A stretch of 64,000 nucleotides of DNA from GCA-016699895 sp964633435 (GTDB lineage Bacteria; Patescibacteriota; Saccharimonadia; Saccharimonadales; Saccharimonadaceae): the NCBI GenBank assembly GCA_964633435.1, contig CAZWHA010000001.1, positions 124,001 through 188,000 of the forward strand, written 5' to 3'. The position numbers were made by a program, and so were the translations under genes. This document shows positions 61,513 to 64,000 of the stretch, one piece after another (positions within the stretch are counted from its first letter, which is position 1; each line of letters starts with the position of its first letter). Under the pieces are notes generated by a model, which ran no database searches, was not told the DNA's origin, and saw only the letters and a program-made list of their open reading frames with translations.

Positions 61513-62070
61513 ATGGCAAAGCACGAGTTAGATAACAAAGTGCGTGATACGCTGGCCGGAGTCTTGGTTGTCGAAGGTGTGATGACAGCTCTGTTCGGTA
61601 TTGCGGCGTTGTTTTGGCCTGGCTTGACCGCTGTGGTCTTTATTAAATTGTTCGGTGTGTTTGTGCTGGTATGGGGTCTCGTCAGCCTGGTGCACAGTTT
61701 CCTCGGTGTTGGTCGCGCTGGTTTGTGGTGGGTTGAATCGATCTTTAGCCTAGCAGCCTTGGGTCTCGGTATCTTTTTGCTTCGCAACCCAGATGTTTCA
61801 GCAGCCGTCATCATCCTAACTGTCGGCTTTACATTAATCGCTCGTGGAGTGGTCGATGTCTTAGTCGGGCTGTTTTCGGGTGATGCTGATGTCAAAGCTA
61901 ATCGTTGGTTCTACCTCATCCTCGGCGCATTCGGTGTCGTTGCTGGCCTTACGGTTTTGGCGCATCCAGTTGCCTCTGGCCTCGTCTTTGTCTGGGCCCT
62001 CGGCTTCTACATGCTGATGAGTGGTGCTCTGAATATCGGTTTGGCATTTCGTGTGCGTAGCTCTGAATAA
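61513..62070 (+). CDS. HdeD/DUF308 family membrane protein
   Basis: 185 aa, with a very strong Shine-Dalgarno site (aaggaggtg). Six hydrophobic spans are arranged as three pairs, with the repeated pattern GIAALFWPGLTAVVFIKLFGVFVLVWG, later GLTVLAHPVASGLVFVWALGFYML. HdeD-like proteins are linked to acid or general stress in other bacteria. A terminator follows. Confidence 0.9.
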   Translation: MAKHELDNKVRDTLAGVLVVEGVMTALFGIAALFWPGLTAVVFIKLFGVFVLVWGLVSLVHSFLGVGRAGLWWVESIFSLAALGLGIFLLRNPDVSAAVIILTVGFTLIARGVVDVLVGLFSGDADVKANRWFYLILGAFGVVAGLTVLAHPVASGLVFVWALGFYMLMSGALNIGLAFRVRSSE

Positions 62071-62089
62071 ATAACTGAAAAAACTGCTA

Positions 62090-62118
62090 AACAGGCGAGT
62101 AGAGCTCGCCTGTTTTTC
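62090..62118 (+). terminator. rho-independent terminator after HdeD-like gene
   Basis: Perfect 10-bp stem AACAGGCGAG / CTCGCCTGTT with a five-base loop, followed by a T run. Confidence 0.92.
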
Positions 62119-62180
62119 GGTAACTGTGGTATCATAGTAGCGAAATAATGATAAAACTTTTCGCTAAATAAAGGAGGAAA

Positions 62181-62708
62181 ATGAAGAAAGTATTAGTCGT
62201 GATCGGTAGCGCCAGGAAAGGTCGTGTCGCCGACAAAGTAACGGCGCTTGTTAATGCAGACTTAGGAAATCGCGAGGATATCACGGTCGAAACTGTTGAT
62301 TTGGCCGAGCTGAAGCTGCCGTTTTTTGACAATGAGCATGCGCCGTCTAATCCGGATTACAAGGTCGAAAACGAAATCGTTCGCGAGTGGGGTAACCTAG
62401 TTAGCGGCTCGGATATTGTTGTGCTGGTGACTCCAGAATACAATCACAACCTATCTGCTATTGAAAAGAACGCTATCGATTCACTGTTTGCGGAATGGAA
62501 TGACAAGTCAGTCATCGTCGTGTCCTATGGTTGGTCGGGTGGCTCCAAGGCCGTCGCGGCTATTCGCGAACTAGCGCCAGTGGTAAAAATGAACCTAGAG
62601 TCAACTGCCGAACTGTTCTTTATGAAAGATCTGCAGCTAGATGGCACGATGATTGACGGTGGCGAAGCGACCAGCAAGGTTGCAGCGGCGTTAGATGTGA
62701 TTAGCTAG
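62181..62708 (+). CDS. NAD(P)H-dependent FMN reductase
   Basis: 175 aa, with an aaggagg ribosome site. Flavodoxin-like fold with VLVVIGSARKGRVADKV (phosphate loop), DLAELKLPFFDNEHAP, VLVTPEYNHNLSAIEKNAID and VSYGWSGGSKAVAAIREL, the pattern of the NADPH-dependent FMN/quinone reductase family. It probably takes part in redox or quinone detoxification in the cytoplasm. Confidence 0.93.
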   Translation: MKKVLVVIGSARKGRVADKVTALVNADLGNREDITVETVDLAELKLPFFDNEHAPSNPDYKVENEIVREWGNLVSGSDIVVLVTPEYNHNLSAIEKNAIDSLFAEWNDKSVIVVSYGWSGGSKAVAAIRELAPVVKMNLESTAELFFMKDLQLDGTMIDGGEATSKVAAALDVIS

Positions 62709-62756
62709 GCCGTTTCTGTCTGTGCACTGAGAGTGTTTATGCTACAATGTTCTCAT

Positions 62757-64000
62757 ATGAAGCGAATACTTTTCGTGATCTTGACGGCTACAGTATCACT
62801 ATTAACGAGCACTGGACTAACGACGACTGTTCGAGCTAATGACCTGAACGCCTTTACGATATCCAGTTACCATATCAACTATCATTTAAGTCGCGATAAC
62901 GAACGGCGATCGATGTTGACGACCAACGAAATTATTACCGCAGAATTCCCGGCGGTGGGCAGCGTCAATCATGGTATCGAGCGTTATATCCCGACTGATT
63001 ATGATGGCCATTCGACCAGCTTAAACATTACCGCGGTCCAGGACGGTTCGGGGGCGAATCGTCATTACACCACATATCAGAGTGGCGACTATACTGTGCT
63101 GCGGATTGGCGACGCCGATGCCTATGTTTATGGTAGTCAAACGTACAATATTACCTATCAGCAACGCGATGTCACCAAATTTTTTGCTGATACTGGCCGT
63201 GACGAATTCTACTGGGATACTAATGGTACGGCTTGGGCTGTGCCTATCAATTCACTAGACGTCCAGCTAAAAGTTGACGCTGACCTGGTCGAATCACTCA
63301 GCGGACATACGACATGTTATCAGGGGCAATACCAAGCGTCCACTACCTGTATACTAACACAAGATGGCGCAACGTTGACGGCTGCGGCAAAAAATCTAGC
63401 GGCAGGTGATAATATTACGGTCGCAGTTGGATTTCACAAAGGCACGTTTGGCGTGTATCAGCAATCTCTCTCTGAAAAAGTAATGATGTACTGGCAGTGG
63501 TTGCAATTAGCGACACTGCCGCTGGCGTTCGCCATGTTAGTCATAGCTATCGTCAAGGTTGTCGCCATATCGACTCGCCGAAAAGAGCTCGGTACAATCA
63601 TTCCAGAATACACTCCGCCCGCTAATGCTAGCGTTACTGTGGTGGCAGACATGGTATATTCCAACAAAGCCTTTGCAGCACAGCTAGTTGATTTGGCGGT
63701 ACGGCATTTCATCACGATTTACGAAACTAGGCCAAAAAGTCTGTTTCGGCCAGCCGAATATACATTCAAAATCATGCGTCCAATCGGTCAGTTACTGCGG
63801 TCCGAGGAGCAGGAAATCCTAAAAGACCTGTTCGGTACTACCGAGGTCGGCAGAGAAGTGAATACCAAGGATCTGACGAAAAATATATCGATTGCAACCA
63901 AGCTGCGGGACAATCCTATGAAAACGAGAGTGTTGATGGATATCAACTATGGTCTAAAGGTCAAAGACAAGGCTGCGGCAAAACGGATCTATCGGCTCGG
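62757..64000 (+). CDS. DUF2207 family membrane protein, 3' end beyond window
   Basis: The frame is open from ATG 62757 to the window edge (at least 414 codons). A signal peptide (about 1-28, ending TTVRA) is followed by the DUF2207 domain with HGIERYIPTDYDGHS and a disulfide-type Cys pair (TTCYQGQ, STTCILT), one membrane span (about 242-265) and the cytoplasmic part with FAAQLVDLAVRHFITI, as in the family. Its function is not established, and it is common in reduced-genome bacteria. TACAAT lies 8 bases before the ATG. Confidence 0.87.
   Translation, partial: MKRILFVILTATVSLLTSTGLTTTVRANDLNAFTISSYHINYHLSRDNERRSMLTTNEIITAEFPAVGSVNHGIERYIPTDYDGHSTSLNITAVQDGSGANRHYTTYQSGDYTVLRIGDADAYVYGSQTYNITYQQRDVTKFFADTGRDEFYWDTNGTAWAVPINSLDVQLKVDADLVESLSGHTTCYQGQYQASTTCILTQDGATLTAAAKNLAAGDNITVAVGFHKGTFGVYQQSLSEKVMMYWQWLQLATLPLAFAMLVIAIVKVVAISTRRKELGTIIPEYTPPANASVTVVADMVYSNKAFAAQLVDLAVRHFITIYETRPKSLFRPAEYTFKIMRPIGQLLRSEEQEILKDLFGTTEVGREVNTKDLTKNISIATKLRDNPMKTRVLMDINYGLKVKDKAAAKRIYRL

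Noticed and set aside
1..64000. TGA recoding as in Absconditabacteria/Gracilibacteria
   Set aside because: Genes end normally at TGA, TAA and TAG, with full-length family matches and no internal TGA in conserved genes.

Overview
The window looks like a chromosomal segment from a Candidatus Saccharibacteria (TM7, Patescibacteria) bacterium or a close relative. This is inferred from gene content and protein style, not from a search. It has a monoderm-type set of surface genes, short intergenic gaps, a reduced replication/recombination cluster around the origin, a DUF2207 protein, and a collagen-like surface protein whose N-terminal module (LPTPGGD.GNWG.ILNDYL) I associate with this group. The standard genetic code fits: all genes end normally and I see no internal TGA. 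No gene-free stretch exceeds about 300 bases. No transposon, integrase, prophage or CRISPR array is visible.

Layout. (1) 1-3390: end of a class I ribonucleotide reductase operon (nrdA 3' end, nrdB, a 67-aa Cys-tailed protein), then a cobalamin-type riboswitch in front of an unrecognised zinc-ribbon-like protein. (2) 3431-6945: tRNA-Ser, an ABC-2 exporter, tRNA-Pro, tsaE and a PRC-barrel protein. (3) 6946-15052: replication and recombination genes on the minus strand (dnaA, dnaN, ruvB, recA, an unknown, recX) diverging from rpmH, rnpA, yidC and jag on the plus strand. The dnaA-rpmH and dnaA-dnaN gaps carry many DnaA boxes, so oriC lies here. (4) 15049-38223: a long surface-glycan locus with GT2, GT4 and GT2-GT4 fusion glycosyltransferases, a Wzm/Wzt-type ABC exporter, GtrA and DUF2304 proteins, multi-membrane-span GT-C/DUF2142-type proteins, an O-antigen ligase/polymerase-like protein, a WbaP-type initiating sugar transferase, and a secreted lysozyme-like protein with four C-terminal repeats. 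(5) 38290-47983: tRNA-Asn, small membrane proteins, a C39-like peptidase, an MFS transporter, DNA alkylation repair (Ogt, Mpg), a GH16-like domain, and an 860-aa surface protein with a C-type lectin domain. (6) 48146-64000: a MarR-controlled heterodimeric ABC exporter, sugar enzymes (GH13, GH37 trehalase, Zwf), TrxB, a collagen-like operon, an HdeD-like protein, an FMN reductase and the start of a DUF2207 protein.

Three features stand out. First, at nearly twenty genes a TATAAT-like -10 box ends only 6-8 nt before the start codon, which implies widespread leaderless transcription, while operon-internal and some other genes keep Shine-Dalgarno sites. Second, several surface genes contain long exact in-frame DNA repeats (209 bp in a glycosyltransferase, 63 bp in the lysozyme-like protein, 81 bp in the collagen-like protein), which would allow in-frame expansion or contraction. 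Third, the RNR region combines a Phe-for-Tyr (class Ic-like) NrdB, an NrdA tail without cysteines, a separate small protein ending CDSC-Q, and a B12 riboswitch next door.
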